Assembly (NCBI RefSeq): GCF_000397205.1
Contig: NC_021237.1
Location: forward strand, 1,241,001 to 1,305,000
DNA length: 64,000 nt
Reading direction: 5' to 3'
Origin: Pseudomonas protegens CHA0
GTDB taxonomy: Bacteria > Pseudomonadota > Gammaproteobacteria > Pseudomonadales > Pseudomonadaceae
Made by a program: the position numbers and the translations under genes. Below the pieces are notes generated by a model, which saw nothing but the letters and a program-made list of their open reading frames with translations, searched no databases and had not been told where the DNA came from. Shown piece after piece: positions 34,788-44,300 of the stretch. Position 1 is the stretch's first letter, and the number at the start of each line of letters is the position of its first letter.

Positions 34788-35408
34788 ATGGAAAACAAAT
34801 CCTCAGCCCATTACCAACGTTTATTCCGCCAGCGCCTGCGTGATCAGGGCCTGGTGAAAAAGGAAGTCTGGATACTGCCGGAGAACGCCCAGGCGTTGCT
34901 GGCGGTTGAACGCAAACTGCGTCAGCCCTCAGAAGGGCTGGCTCCTGTGGAAAAGGATGGAGAAATGAGCATGCCGCAGATCTGGAATGCCCGATCGCTG
35001 TGCCAGGCCCTGGTAGCCACCGAGTTGTTCAGCAGTGGCGAAGCCAGCGTTGAACTGCTGGAGGGTGCCGAGCCGAGCTTGCACGTGACCATGCGCGAAT
35101 ACGGCGACCTGCCGTTGTTCGTGGCCCTGTCCGGCGAGCAGATCCTGGTGGAGGCGCTGCTGTGGCCGCAAAGCGAAGTGACCGATGTGGCCGCGTTCAA
35201 CGAGGAAGTGTTGCTCAGCCGCCAGTTGTTCCCGCTGTCGAGCATCGGCCTGGAAACCCGCTTTGGCGGTGAGCGCCACTACATGATGTACGGCGCCCTG
35301 AGCGCAACCTCGATTCTCTCCAACGTGCTCTACGAGATCGAAACCCTGGCCAGCAACGTGATCAGGGCAACCGAGGCCTACGAAGGCTACCTGAAGGCTC
35401 AGGCCTGA
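34788..35408 (+). CDS. DUF2170 (YjfI-family) protein of the PspA cluster
   Basis: The 206-residue cytoplasmic protein fits the YjfI/DUF2170 family: an N-terminal KKEVWILPENAQALLAVERKLR segment, then a core with LHVTMREYGDLPLFVALSGEQILVE, ALLWPQSEVTD and MYGALSATSILSNVLYEIETL. DUF2170 genes are known to precede pspA homologues (yjfI-yjfJ in E. coli), but no activity is established. It starts the operon at ATG 34788, for which no Shine-Dalgarno is visible (CTAGTCTCTGCGCC), so the transcript may be leaderless or very short-leadered. pspA follows after 15 bases. Confidence 0.82.
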   Translation: MENKSSAHYQRLFRQRLRDQGLVKKEVWILPENAQALLAVERKLRQPSEGLAPVEKDGEMSMPQIWNARSLCQALVATELFSSGEASVELLEGAEPSLHVTMREYGDLPLFVALSGEQILVEALLWPQSEVTDVAAFNEEVLLSRQLFPLSSIGLETRFGGERHYMMYGALSATSILSNVLYEIETLASNVIRATEAYEGYLKAQA

Positions 35409-35423
35409 CCTGGAGGAATGCAC

Positions 35424-36119
35424 ATGAACGTATGGAGCAAGCTGCTCACCGCGCTGCGCGGTGGTGCCAATGAGGCGGGCGAGGCCCTGGTGGACAGCCA
35501 GGCACTGAGGATTCTCGATCAGGAGATCCGCGACGCCGATCAGGAACTGCGCAAGTCCAAGGAAGCCCTGGCCGAGATCATGGCCCGGCAGAAACTCGCC
35601 GCCGAGCGCGCCAACGGCAGCGCGGCCAAGATCGCCGAGTATGAAAGCTACGCCCTCAAGGCCCTGGAAGCGGGCAACGAAGCCCTTGCCCAGGAAGTGG
35701 CGCAAAAGATCGCCAACCTGGAAAATGACCTGGCCGTGGAGCGTGAGCAGGCCGATGGTTTTGCCGCCAGCGTCGCGCAGTTGCGCAAGGCCGTGACCCA
35801 GGCCGAGGGCAATATCAAGCATTTGAAACAACAGGTGGATACCGTCAAGGCCACCGAAAGCGTGCAGAAGGCCCAGCAGGCCGTGGCCCAGCGCTACGGC
35901 GGCTCCCAGAGCAAGCTGCACACCGCCGTGGAGTCCCTGGAGCGGATCAAGCAGAAGCAGGCCGAGCGCGCGGCAAAGATGGACGCCGCGGCCGAGCTGG
36001 CCAGTACCAGCAGCCCGGACGATGCCCTGGATGCCAAGTTGCGTGAAGCCGGGATCGTTGCCGGCAGCACCAGCGCCGACAGCGTGCTGGCGCGCCTCAA
36101 GGACCGTAGCAAGTCCTGA
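35424..36119 (+). CDS. PspA/IM30 family protein (YjfJ-like)
   Basis: The 231-residue, almost entirely alpha-helical coiled-coil protein begins with an amphipathic segment (MNVWSKLLTALRGGANEAGEALVDSQALRILDQEI). Heptad-rich helices follow (REQADGFAASVAQLRKAV; QQVDTVKATESVQKAQQAV). PspA/IM30 proteins are ESCRT-III-like: they bind damaged inner membrane, oligomerise and help preserve the proton motive force. ATG 35424 is preferred over 35418, because GGAGG is seven bases before it. It sits between DUF2170 and a YqiJ-like membrane protein. There is no pspF-like sigma-54 activator in the window, so regulation differs from the E. coli pspA operon. Confidence 0.88.
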   Translation: MNVWSKLLTALRGGANEAGEALVDSQALRILDQEIRDADQELRKSKEALAEIMARQKLAAERANGSAAKIAEYESYALKALEAGNEALAQEVAQKIANLENDLAVEREQADGFAASVAQLRKAVTQAEGNIKHLKQQVDTVKATESVQKAQQAVAQRYGGSQSKLHTAVESLERIKQKQAERAAKMDAAAELASTSSPDDALDAKLREAGIVAGSTSADSVLARLKDRSKS

Positions 36120-36185
36120 TTCACCGTTGTGTTGTAGGGGCGGGGCCGCCTGGCCTTGCCCGGCTTTTTCAGGGATAGGAAAGCA

Positions 36186-36827
36186 ATGGAAATCTTCCTG
36201 CAGACAGTGTTGTCGTTCCCCACAGTGCTGTTCAGCTTCATGCTCTGCCTGGCCGTGATCTACTGGGCCGTGGTGGCCATGGGCATGCTTGAAGTCGACC
36301 TGCTGGACTTTGAGGCCGACTCGCTGCTCGACAGTGCCCACGCCGGCGAAGGCCTGGCCGGGCTGCTGATCAAGTTCAAACTCAACGGGGTGCCGGTCAC
36401 CCTGGTGCTGACCCTGCTGATGTTCTTCAGCTGGTTCCTGACCTATTTCGCCGAACTCTACGTGCTCAGCCACCTGCCCCTGGGTTGGCTGCGCTATCCC
36501 CTGGGCCTGTTGCTGGCGGTGCTCGCACTGTTCCTGGCAGCGCCCATCAGCGCGACGATCTGTCGTCCGCTGCGCCCGCTGTTTCTCAAGATGGAGGCCA
36601 CCAGCAGCAAGTCGGTGCTGGGGCAGACGGCTGTGGTACGCAGCGGCAGAGTCACCCTGGAACATGGCGAAGCCGTGCTCGAGGACGGCGGCGCGGGCCT
36701 GATCCTGCGTGTGCGTGCCGATGAGGCACGAGCTTTCAAACGCGGCGATCGCGTCGTGTTACTGGAGTATCTGGAGGCGCAACACGCCTATCGGGTCATT
36801 ACAGAGGACGAGTTTCGCGGCCTCTGA
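36186..36827 (+). CDS. YqiJ-like membrane protein with OB-fold/NfeD-like C-terminus
   Basis: The 213-residue protein has three predicted spans (TVLFSFMLCLAVIYWAVVAM; VTLVLTLLMFFSWFLTYF; LGLLLAVLALFLAAPI) and a cytoplasmic C-terminal beta-rich domain (SVLGQTAVVRSGRVTLEHGEAV, later RGDRVVLLEYLEAQHAYRV). This matches YqiJ/NfeD-family proteins, which accompany flotillins. Its start ATG 36186 follows AGGAAAGCA. The flotillin gene follows after 37 bp, so the pair probably forms a membrane complex; NfeD-flotillin partnership is family knowledge, not shown here. Confidence 0.83.
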   Translation: MEIFLQTVLSFPTVLFSFMLCLAVIYWAVVAMGMLEVDLLDFEADSLLDSAHAGEGLAGLLIKFKLNGVPVTLVLTLLMFFSWFLTYFAELYVLSHLPLGWLRYPLGLLLAVLALFLAAPISATICRPLRPLFLKMEATSSKSVLGQTAVVRSGRVTLEHGEAVLEDGGAGLILRVRADEARAFKRGDRVVLLEYLEAQHAYRVITEDEFRGL

Positions 36828-36864
36828 GCCCGGGCTCCCTCAAGAATCAAAGGAGATTGATTGC

Positions 36865-38940
36865 ATGAATTTACCGTCGCTGCTGCCCATCCTGCTCGGG
36901 ATCGGCCTCGTCGTCCTGGTGGTCTTCGGCCTGTTGGCCTTGTTCAAGGCCTTCTATATCAAGGTTCCCCAAGGCACGGCGTTGATTGTCAACGACATGT
37001 CCTCGACCCCCAAGGTGCATTTCACCGGTGCCCTGGTGTACCCGGTGATCCACCTCAAGGAGTTCATGCGCATCTCGCTGATCACCCTGGAAGTCGACCG
37101 TCGGGCCAAGGACGGGCTGATCTGCCGCGACAACATGCGCGCCGACATCACCGTGGCCTTCTACCTGCGGGTCAATGAAACCCAGGAAGACGTGCTCAAG
37201 GTGGCCAAGGCCATCGGTGTCGACCGTGCCTCCGACCGCGCCGCGGTCAACGAACTGTTCAACGCCAAGTTCTCCGAAGCGCTGAAGACCGTGGGCAAGC
37301 AGTTCGATTTCGTCCAGCTGTTCGAGAACCGCCAGGACTTCCGCGACCGCATCATCGAGATCATCGGCAACGACCTCAACGGCTATGTGCTGGAAGACGT
37401 GGCCATCGACTACCTGGAGCAGACCGCCAAGCACTCCCTGGACCCGAGCAACATTCTCGACGCCGAGGGTATCCGCAAGATCACCGAGCTGACCGCGGCG
37501 CAGAACGTCATCACCAACGAACTGGAGCGTAACCAGGAACTGGCGATCCAGAAGAAGAACGTCGAGACCCGCGAAGCCTCGCTGTCCCTCGAACGCCAGC
37601 AGGCCGATGCCGAAGCCCGGCAGAAGCGCGAGATCGAAACCATCCGTGCCCGCGAGGAAGCCGAGACCGCCAAGGTCAAGGAAGAAGAGCGCCTGAAGGC
37701 CGAACAGGCACGCATTCAGTCCCAGCAGGAAATCGACGTGCGCACCGAGAACCATCAGCGCGAAGTCGAAGTGGCCCAGCAGAACCGCCAGCGTGCGGTG
37801 GTCATCGAAGTCGAGAAAGTCACCCGCGCCAAGGACCTGGAAGTGGTGGCCCGCGAGCGTGAAGTGGAACTGCAACGCATCGAGAAAGAAAAGGCTCTGG
37901 AAGAGCAGCGCAAGAACATCGCCACAGTGATCCGTGAGCGGGTAGCGGTGGAGAAGACCGTGGCCCAGGAGGAAGAGCGGATCAAGGAAGTGCGCGAAGT
38001 CTCCGAAGCCGAGCGCGCCAAGCAAGTGGTGGTGATCCAGGCCCAGGCCGAAGCCGAGCAGGACCTGGTGCGCCAGGTGAAGCAGGCCGAAGCCGACGAG
38101 ACCCGTTCCAAGCACAAGGCCGTGGAAATCAACAACCTGGCTCAGGCCGAACTGGAAGCCGCGGCCAAACAGGCCGAAGCCAAGAAACGCCTGGCCGAAG
38201 GCCTGGAAGCCGAGCGCGCCGCGCCTGGCCTGGCCGATGCCCGCGTGCTGGAAATCACCGCAGCGGCCCAGGAAAAAGAAGGCCTGGCCCAGGCTCGCGT
38301 ACGCACCGAGCAGCTGATTGCCGAAGCCCGTGGCGAGCAGGAAAAAGGCCTGGCCGACGCCCGCATCATGGAAGCCCAGGCGGCTGCCAAAGAGAAGGAC
38401 GGCCTCGCTGAAGCCAAGGTCATGGAAGAGAAGCTCGGTGCCCAGGCCCGTGGCGAAGAACAGTTGGGCGCGGCCAAGGCCAAGGCCACCAAGGACCTGG
38501 GTTCGGCTGAAGCCGAAGTGCTGCTGCAGCGTCTGAACGCCGAAGCCGAAGGCCTGGGCAAGAAGTTCGGTGCCCTGGACTCCCTCAGCGACAGCGCACG
38601 TCAGCACGAAGAGTTCCGCATGCAATTGGAGAAGAACTTCGAGGAAGCGATGGCCGCCATCGCCGCCAACAAGGAAATCGCCAAGGACCAGGCCGAAGTG
38701 CTGTCCGCCGCCCTCAGCAAGGCCAAGATCGAGATCGTTGGTGGCGAAGGCGACTTCTTCAACTCCTTCGCCAAGTCGCTGTCGGTGGGCAAGGCCATCG
38801 AGGGCGTGGTGGGCAAGAGCCCGGTGGTCCAGGACGTCCTGGCACGCCTGCTCAATGGCAAGGGCGCTCCGGCCGTAGCCGCTGAGCTGGCCGCCGCTGC
38901 CGTTACGCGCAAGGCCGACGCTCCGTCTGCCGAAGCCTGA
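36865..38940 (+). CDS. Flotillin (YqiK-like, SPFH/Band 7) protein
   Basis: The 691-residue protein has one N-terminal transmembrane anchor (LLPILLGIGLVVLVVFGLLALF) and an SPFH/Band 7 domain (about 40-260; FYIKVPQGTALIVND; EVDRRAKDGLICRDNMRADITVAFYLRV; FENRQDFRDRIIEII). A very long Glu/Ala/Lys-rich coiled coil runs to about residue 590, and the flotillin C-terminus follows. The coiled coil contains repeated GLADARIMEAQAAAKEKDG-like units. Flotillins build membrane microdomain scaffolds and oligomerise through such regions. ATG 36865 follows AAGGAG. A rho-independent-type terminator lies between it and the AAA ATPase gene. Confidence 0.9.
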   Translation: MNLPSLLPILLGIGLVVLVVFGLLALFKAFYIKVPQGTALIVNDMSSTPKVHFTGALVYPVIHLKEFMRISLITLEVDRRAKDGLICRDNMRADITVAFYLRVNETQEDVLKVAKAIGVDRASDRAAVNELFNAKFSEALKTVGKQFDFVQLFENRQDFRDRIIEIIGNDLNGYVLEDVAIDYLEQTAKHSLDPSNILDAEGIRKITELTAAQNVITNELERNQELAIQKKNVETREASLSLERQQADAEARQKREIETIRAREEAETAKVKEEERLKAEQARIQSQQEIDVRTENHQREVEVAQQNRQRAVVIEVEKVTRAKDLEVVAREREVELQRIEKEKALEEQRKNIATVIRERVAVEKTVAQEEERIKEVREVSEAERAKQVVVIQAQAEAEQDLVRQVKQAEADETRSKHKAVEINNLAQAELEAAAKQAEAKKRLAEGLEAERAAPGLADARVLEITAAAQEKEGLAQARVRTEQLIAEARGEQEKGLADARIMEAQAAAKEKDGLAEAKVMEEKLGAQARGEEQLGAAKAKATKDLGSAEAEVLLQRLNAEAEGLGKKFGALDSLSDSARQHEEFRMQLEKNFEEAMAAIAANKEIAKDQAEVLSAALSKAKIEIVGGEGDFFNSFAKSLSVGKAIEGVVGKSPVVQDVLARLLNGKGAPAVAAELAAAAVTRKADAPSAEA

Positions 38941-39056
38941 AATGCCTGACCACAGCTGATTCACCAGCCCTCACCTGATCCTGTAGCCACCGTTTTTATC
39001 CACGGCTGCAGGGCAGGTGTCAGGCGGCGGGTTTCAGCTGGCTGGTTTCAGGTGCA

Positions 39057-39086
39057 GGGCTCCAGGTTTGAGGAGCCCGCTTTTTT
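39057..39086 (+). terminator. Terminator-like hairpin between flotillin and AAA ATPase genes
   Basis: GGGCTCC (39057-39063) pairs with GGAGCCC (39072-39078), followed by GC and six T (39081-39086). It ends only 30 bases before the ATPase ATG, so it could limit read-through from the psp-like operon. Confidence 0.75.
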
Positions 39087-39116
39087 GCACACCGCCGTAG
39101 ATCCAGGAAGGCCACG

Positions 39117-42100
39117 ATGTCGGACGCTCAAGTCGCAACTCCCCCACAGGACGTATTGGATAAGGCCGTCGCCGAAGGCGGCGCCTATGAGGTGCTGCAA
39201 AAGCGCCTGCTGGACCAGGGCCAGCGCCTGCGGGCCACCACTGACGACCTCAACCAGAGGCGTCTCGACGAGTTCGGCAACAGCCGCATGGAAGTGGTCG
39301 GGCGGGTGCGCATCCGTACCGAGAACAACTGCATCGCCCGGGACATCGTCCAGGTCGGCGACTGCCTGTTGTTTGGCTACAACGTCTTTATCGGCCTGAA
39401 GAAGGAAACCAGCGTCGCCGACGTGTTTTCCCTCTACCGCCTGGTGGAAGAGGGCGAAGGCTACGAAGCCGAGCCCGTGCCCCTGGAAGGCAGTTTTTTG
39501 GCGGCCCAGGGCTTCCTCAACGATTTCAACGAGCTCTACACCTATTACAAGAACACCCGCCTGCTGCAACTGGCGATCCGTGACGGCAAGTTGCTGGCGA
39601 GTTTCCAGATCGGCGAGCGCGTCACCGATGTGCGGGTGTTCCGTTGGTCGATCTCGGTGGACGGACGGGACGTCCGTTACATCGACAATCGCGGCGAGCG
39701 AGATATCGCCCTGCCGGCGCCCTTCGACTTCGAATGGAAGAAGGCCACCCGCGAGATGGTGGTCGAAGGCCGCTTCCCGCACCTGAACATCCTCGACACG
39801 GTGTTCGTCGAAACCATCGGCGGCGACCTGACCATCAAGGTCGAGAACAACACCGAGTCGGGTCTGGGCATCTACCGTGAAGAGGTGCTGGACAAGACCC
39901 AGTCCCTGGACGACTCGCAGATCGAATTCGCCCGCCTGGGCAGCCTGATCCTGCTCAAGGTTCTGCCGTACCGCGAAGAGCAGTGGCGCTATCTGGTGTT
40001 CAACAGCCTGACTCGCCAGGTGGAGCGCATCGACGCCATCGGCCTGGCCTGCGTGCAGCTGCCGGAAGACCACGGGATCATCTTCCCCGGCGGCTATTAC
40101 CTGCAGAGCGGCGAGTACAAGACCTTCGAACAGTCCATGGAAGGCATGCGCTTCAAGCGCTCGGTGCGCTCGCCCAACGGTGAAGATGTGCAGTACATCT
40201 TCTACCACCCGGAGCAGGGCCGCTCGGTGCTGCTGACCTACAACATGATCAACCGCCAGTTGCAGAACCCGCTGTTCGGCCACGGTTACGCGCGCCTGGA
40301 AGACGGGCGCATGGTGATCTTCGCCGCCGAGGGCGACGAGCCGACCCGGGTCCATCCGATGCAGGTCTGGCAGACACCGTTCTTCACCGAGGAGTACGCC
40401 GCGCGGCAGCCGACCCGCAGCGGTTTTCTCGGACGCATCGGCAATGCCGAACTGGTGCGCAGCGTGTCCGATCTCTACGATCTGTGCCGCGAGATCGATA
40501 CCCCGGCGGTGTCGGTGCAGCGCTATTCGCTGCTGTGCCAGAACACCCGTCGGCTGTTCGATGTGTACCACTGGCTGGGCAGCGACGAGCTGGACGGCCT
40601 GGCCCCGCTGCTGCGGGAAGTGGCGTCCACGTCGGAGCTGGTGCTGGACGAATACGAGAAGGTCGAAAGCATCCGCCGCCAGTCGGACCAGGCCATGGTG
40701 GCCGCGGAGGCCAAGCAGAAAGCCCTGCTGGACAGCCTGCTGGTGGACAGCTGGGACCAGGTGCAGAGCTTCGTCGATGCGCTGAACGGCATCACCACCC
40801 AGCGCGGCCTGCTGCTGACCATTCGCGACTACCGCTACATCGACGTGGCGCGCATCGACGCCATGGAAGCCGAGCTGCTCAAGGCCCAGGAACGCACTGC
40901 CGCCGGCACCGCGACCTTCCTTGCCAGCGAGCAGGCCCTGCAACCCTTCGTCACCCAGCTCGAAACCCTGGACGCCCAGGCGCAGAAAGCCGAAACCGTG
41001 GCCCAGCTCAGCGAGCCCCTGGGCGCCCTGCAAGCCATGGCCGGGGACCTGGACATGCTGTCGAGCCTGATGGCTTCGTTGCAGATCGACGACGCCACCC
41101 AGCGCACCCGGATCATCGAATCCATCTCGCAGATCTACGCCCGCCTGAACCAGGCCAAGGCCCGCGCCGAACAACGGCGCAAGGCCCTGGGTTCGACCGA
41201 GACCGTGGCCCAGTTCGGCGCCCAGTTCAAACTCTTCAGCCAGGGCATCACCAACGCCCTGGCCCAGGCCCAGGACCCCGAGCGTTGCGATGAGCAACTG
41301 TCGCGCTTGCTGGTACAGCTTGAGGAGCTGGAGAGTCGCTTTGGCGATCACGAACAGTTCCTCGGCGACATCCTCGGCAAGCGCGAGGAGTTGCTGGAAA
41401 CCTTCGAGGCCCACAAGCAATCGCTGCTCGACGAGCGCCAGCGCAAGGCCCAGGGCCTGCTGGATGCCGCGCGGCGGATTCTCGACAGCCTCGGTCGGCG
41501 CACCGCCAAGTTCACCCAGGCCGAAGAGCTCAATGCGTTCTTCGCCGCCGACCCGCTGATCCTCAAGCTGCGGGAGCTGGCCGAGCGCTTGCGCGAGCTC
41601 AAGGACAGCGTCAAGGCCGACGATGTCGAGTCGCGCCTCAAGGGCGCCCGGGACCAGGCCGTGCGTGCCCTGCGCGACAAGACCGAGCTGTTCGAAGAGG
41701 GCGGCAACGTCATCAAGCTGGGGCCGCGCCACCGCTTCAGCGTCAACACCCAGGAGCTGGACCTGACCCTGATGCCCCGGGGCGATGAGCTGCACCTGCA
41801 CCTCACCGGCACGGATTTCCTCGAACCCCTGCGCGACCCCGAGCTGGAGGCCCTGCGGGACTTCTGGCAGGTAGCCCTGGAGTCGGAATCGGCCCAGTTG
41901 TACCGCGCCGAATACCTCGCCGGGCAAGTGCTGGACGCCGCCGATCGGGGCGAGGAAGGCCTGAGCCTGGAAAGCCTGAAACCCTTGCTGGCGCACCCTG
42001 AAGAACTGGCGCGGGTGATCCGCGACTTTGCCGCGCCGCGCTACAAGGAAGGCTACGAGAAGGGCATCCACGACCACGACGCCGCAGCGATCCTCCTGCA

Positions 42101-44264
42101 ACTGCTGCCCCTGCGCGACAGCGCCGGCCTGCTGCGTTTCGGCGCGGCTGCCCGTGCCTTTGCCACCCTCTTCTGGGATCGCCAGCAGGAACAGCCGCAA
42201 CCTCGGCAATGGGTGGAACGTGCCCGTACCAGCCGGCATATCCAGCAACTGTTCGGGCGTCGTGAAGGCTTGCTGCAATTGCAGGAGGAAATCCTCGTGG
42301 CGCTGGGTGGCTGGCATCAGCAGCACGCCTTCACCTTGGCCGCGGAGCTGTTGCCGGAGGCTGCCGAGTACCTGGTTCAGGAACTGGCCGCAGAACGCAT
42401 CGAATTCACCTTCAGCAAATACGCCAAGCAGCTGCAGGAAGCCCTGACCCTGCGTCTGCAGGGCGCGCGGATGTGGGACGACTACCAGCAGGCCTTGGCG
42501 CGGCTGGTGGAACGGCCTGCTGCACAGTGGGCATTGACCGAGAACTGGCTCTCGGCCCTGTGCGCCGAGGGCGAGTTCGCCGAGTGGGCCGACTACGTGC
42601 CCGAGGCGGTGGCCCTGTCGCTGCTGCGGGAAGACTTTGCCAAGCGCATCACCGAAGTCGATCTGCGGTTCAAGGTCGACAACCTGATGGGTGAGCACCC
42701 GCGCATCCAGGAGCGCAGCCTGTCACTCACCGTGGACGGCTTCTTCGCTCGCCTGCGGGCTCACCGCGAACAATTCCTGCCTGGCCTGCAGCGTTACCAG
42801 AGCCTGCGCCAGGGCATCATCAGTCGTGAACGCTCGGCCCTGCGCCTGAGCGAATTCAAGCCGCGGCCGCTGAGCTCCTTCGTGCGCAACAAGTTGATCA
42901 ACGATGTGTACCTGGGCTTTATCGGCGACAACCTGGCCAAGCAGATGGGCACCGTGGGCGAGAACAAGCGCACCGACCTGATGGGCCTGTTGATGCTGAT
43001 TTCGCCACCGGGCTACGGCAAGACCACCCTGATGGAGTACGTGGCGCACCGCCTGGGCCTGATCTTCATGAAGATCAACGGCCCGGCCCTGGGGCACCAG
43101 GTCCGTTCCCTGGACCCGGCCCAGGCGCCGGACGCCACTTCGCGCCAGGAACTGGAGAAGCTCAACCTGGCCCTGGAGATGGGCAACAACGTGATGCTCT
43201 ATGTCGACGACATCCAGCACACCCACCCGGAATTCCTGCAGAAGTTCATCTCGCTGTGCGACGGCACCCGGCGCATCGAAGGCGTGTGGAAAGGCCGCAC
43301 CAAGACCTACGACATGCGCGGCAAGAAGTTCTGCGTGGTGATGTCGGGCAACCCGTACACCGAGTCCGGCGAAGTGTTCAAGATCCCCGACATGCTGGCC
43401 AACCGGGCCGACATCTATAACCTCGGCGACACCCTGGGGGGCATGCAGGACGCCTTCGCCCTGAGCTACATCGAGAACGGCCTGACCTCCAACCCGGTGC
43501 TGGCGCCACTGGCCACCCGCGACATGGCGGACGTCTACCGCTTCGTCGCCAAGGCCGAGGGCAAGGCCTTCTCCAGCAACGAGCTGAGCCACAGCTACAG
43601 CGGTGCCGAGATCAACGAGATCACCACCACCCTGCAACGCCTGATGCAGGTGCGCGACGTGGTGCTGCGGGTCAACCAGCAGTACATCGCCAGCGCCGCC
43701 CAGGCCGACCAGTACCGCAGCGAGCCGCCGTTCAAGCTGCAGGGCAGCTACCGCAACATGAACAAGATGGCCGAGAAGATCTCGGCGGTGATGAACGACG
43801 CCGAGCTCCTGCAACTCTTGGCCGACCACTACCAGGGCGAATCCCAGCTGCTGACCACCGGCGCCGAAGAGAACCTGCTCAAGCTCGCCGAACTGCGGGG
43901 CAACCAGACCCCGGAGCAGAGCGAGCGCTGGACCCAGATCAAGCGCGACTTCGTGCGCAACCGTTCCATGGGCGGCAGCGACAGCGATGTCGGTACCCGC
44001 GTCGTGGCCCAGCTCAACGATCTGGTGGAAGGCGTGCGCGGCCTGGCCCGGCCCGCGCCGCAGCAAGGCATGCGTGAAGTGCTGGAGAACCTCTCCGAGC
44101 ACCTGGAGCAGAGTTTCCTGCCGCTGCTCAAGGTCATGCACAAGAAGATCGATGTCGACCTGCACAGCCACCAGCGCATTGGCGACATTGCCACGCGCCT
44201 CGACGAACTGAGCCAGATGCTCAGTAACGGCGAGGTTCCGACCCTCAAGGACTCCCAACCGTAG
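39117..44264 (+). CDS. Giant AAA ATPase with DUF3686 N-terminus (annotated elsewhere as DNA repair ATPase)
   Basis: The 1715-residue protein has no signal peptide. Residues about 1-430 are a beta-rich DUF3686-like region (RMEVVGRVRIRTENNCIARD; LLFGYNVFIGLKKET; FPGGYYLQSGEYKTFEQ). Residues about 490-900 are predicted coiled coil, and 900-1260 are mostly helical. The AAA module starts near 1280 with Walker A SPPGYGKTT (1296-1304) and Walker B VMLYVDDIQH (Asp1364, Asp1365), then VVMSGNPYTESGE as sensor 1. Its Walker B ends in DD, not DE. Proteins like this are listed as DNA repair ATPases, but direct evidence is lacking. In this position after PspA and flotillin it more likely serves membrane or envelope stress, an inference. 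Its TAG stop lies in a REP element. Confidence 0.85.
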   Translation: MSDAQVATPPQDVLDKAVAEGGAYEVLQKRLLDQGQRLRATTDDLNQRRLDEFGNSRMEVVGRVRIRTENNCIARDIVQVGDCLLFGYNVFIGLKKETSVADVFSLYRLVEEGEGYEAEPVPLEGSFLAAQGFLNDFNELYTYYKNTRLLQLAIRDGKLLASFQIGERVTDVRVFRWSISVDGRDVRYIDNRGERDIALPAPFDFEWKKATREMVVEGRFPHLNILDTVFVETIGGDLTIKVENNTESGLGIYREEVLDKTQSLDDSQIEFARLGSLILLKVLPYREEQWRYLVFNSLTRQVERIDAIGLACVQLPEDHGIIFPGGYYLQSGEYKTFEQSMEGMRFKRSVRSPNGEDVQYIFYHPEQGRSVLLTYNMINRQLQNPLFGHGYARLEDGRMVIFAAEGDEPTRVHPMQVWQTPFFTEEYAARQPTRSGFLGRIGNAELVRSVSDLYDLCREIDTPAVSVQRYSLLCQNTRRLFDVYHWLGSDELDGLAPLLREVASTSELVLDEYEKVESIRRQSDQAMVAAEAKQKALLDSLLVDSWDQVQSFVDALNGITTQRGLLLTIRDYRYIDVARIDAMEAELLKAQERTAAGTATFLASEQALQPFVTQLETLDAQAQKAETVAQLSEPLGALQAMAGDLDMLSSLMASLQIDDATQRTRIIESISQIYARLNQAKARAEQRRKALGSTETVAQFGAQFKLFSQGITNALAQAQDPERCDEQLSRLLVQLEELESRFGDHEQFLGDILGKREELLETFEAHKQSLLDERQRKAQGLLDAARRILDSLGRRTAKFTQAEELNAFFAADPLILKLRELAERLRELKDSVKADDVESRLKGARDQAVRALRDKTELFEEGGNVIKLGPRHRFSVNTQELDLTLMPRGDELHLHLTGTDFLEPLRDPELEALRDFWQVALESESAQLYRAEYLAGQVLDAADRGEEGLSLESLKPLLAHPEELARVIRDFAAPRYKEGYEKGIHDHDAAAILLQLLPLRDSAGLLRFGAAARAFATLFWDRQQEQPQPRQWVERARTSRHIQQLFGRREGLLQLQEEILVALGGWHQQHAFTLAAELLPEAAEYLVQELAAERIEFTFSKYAKQLQEALTLRLQGARMWDDYQQALARLVERPAAQWALTENWLSALCAEGEFAEWADYVPEAVALSLLREDFAKRITEVDLRFKVDNLMGEHPRIQERSLSLTVDGFFARLRAHREQFLPGLQRYQSLRQGIISRERSALRLSEFKPRPLSSFVRNKLINDVYLGFIGDNLAKQMGTVGENKRTDLMGLLMLISPPGYGKTTLMEYVAHRLGLIFMKINGPALGHQVRSLDPAQAPDATSRQELEKLNLALEMGNNVMLYVDDIQHTHPEFLQKFISLCDGTRRIEGVWKGRTKTYDMRGKKFCVVMSGNPYTESGEVFKIPDMLANRADIYNLGDTLGGMQDAFALSYIENGLTSNPVLAPLATRDMADVYRFVAKAEGKAFSSNELSHSYSGAEINEITTTLQRLMQVRDVVLRVNQQYIASAAQADQYRSEPPFKLQGSYRNMNKMAEKISAVMNDAELLQLLADHYQGESQLLTTGAEENLLKLAELRGNQTPEQSERWTQIKRDFVRNRSMGGSDSDVGTRVVAQLNDLVEGVRGLARPAPQQGMREVLENLSEHLEQSFLPLLKVMHKKIDVDLHSHQRIGDIATRLDELSQMLSNGEVPTLKDSQP

Positions 44265-44283
44265 GAGCCGGCTTGCCGGCGAA
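44261..44283 (+). repeat. REP element supplying the ATPase stop codon
   Basis: GTAGGAGCCGGCTTGCCGGC begins at 44261 and its second to fourth bases are the TAG stop of the giant ATPase gene. The inverted core GCCGG/CCGGC is typical of the family. Confidence 0.75.
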
Positions 44284-44300
44284 CAGCCAAGGATCACGAC

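Noticed and set aside
39048..42698. A 1216-residue minus-strand open frame inside the giant ATPase gene
   Set aside because: It is antisense to an intact coding frame and lacks recognisable motifs; it reflects high GC codon bias. The same applies to long antisense frames at 42723-45083, 26658-29453, 36871-38964 and 2116-4020.
39117..44264. Assigning a DNA-repair role to the giant ATPase
   Set aside because: The name comes from family annotation; no repair motif (RecQ-like, MutS-like, nuclease) is seen here, and the context is membrane stress.
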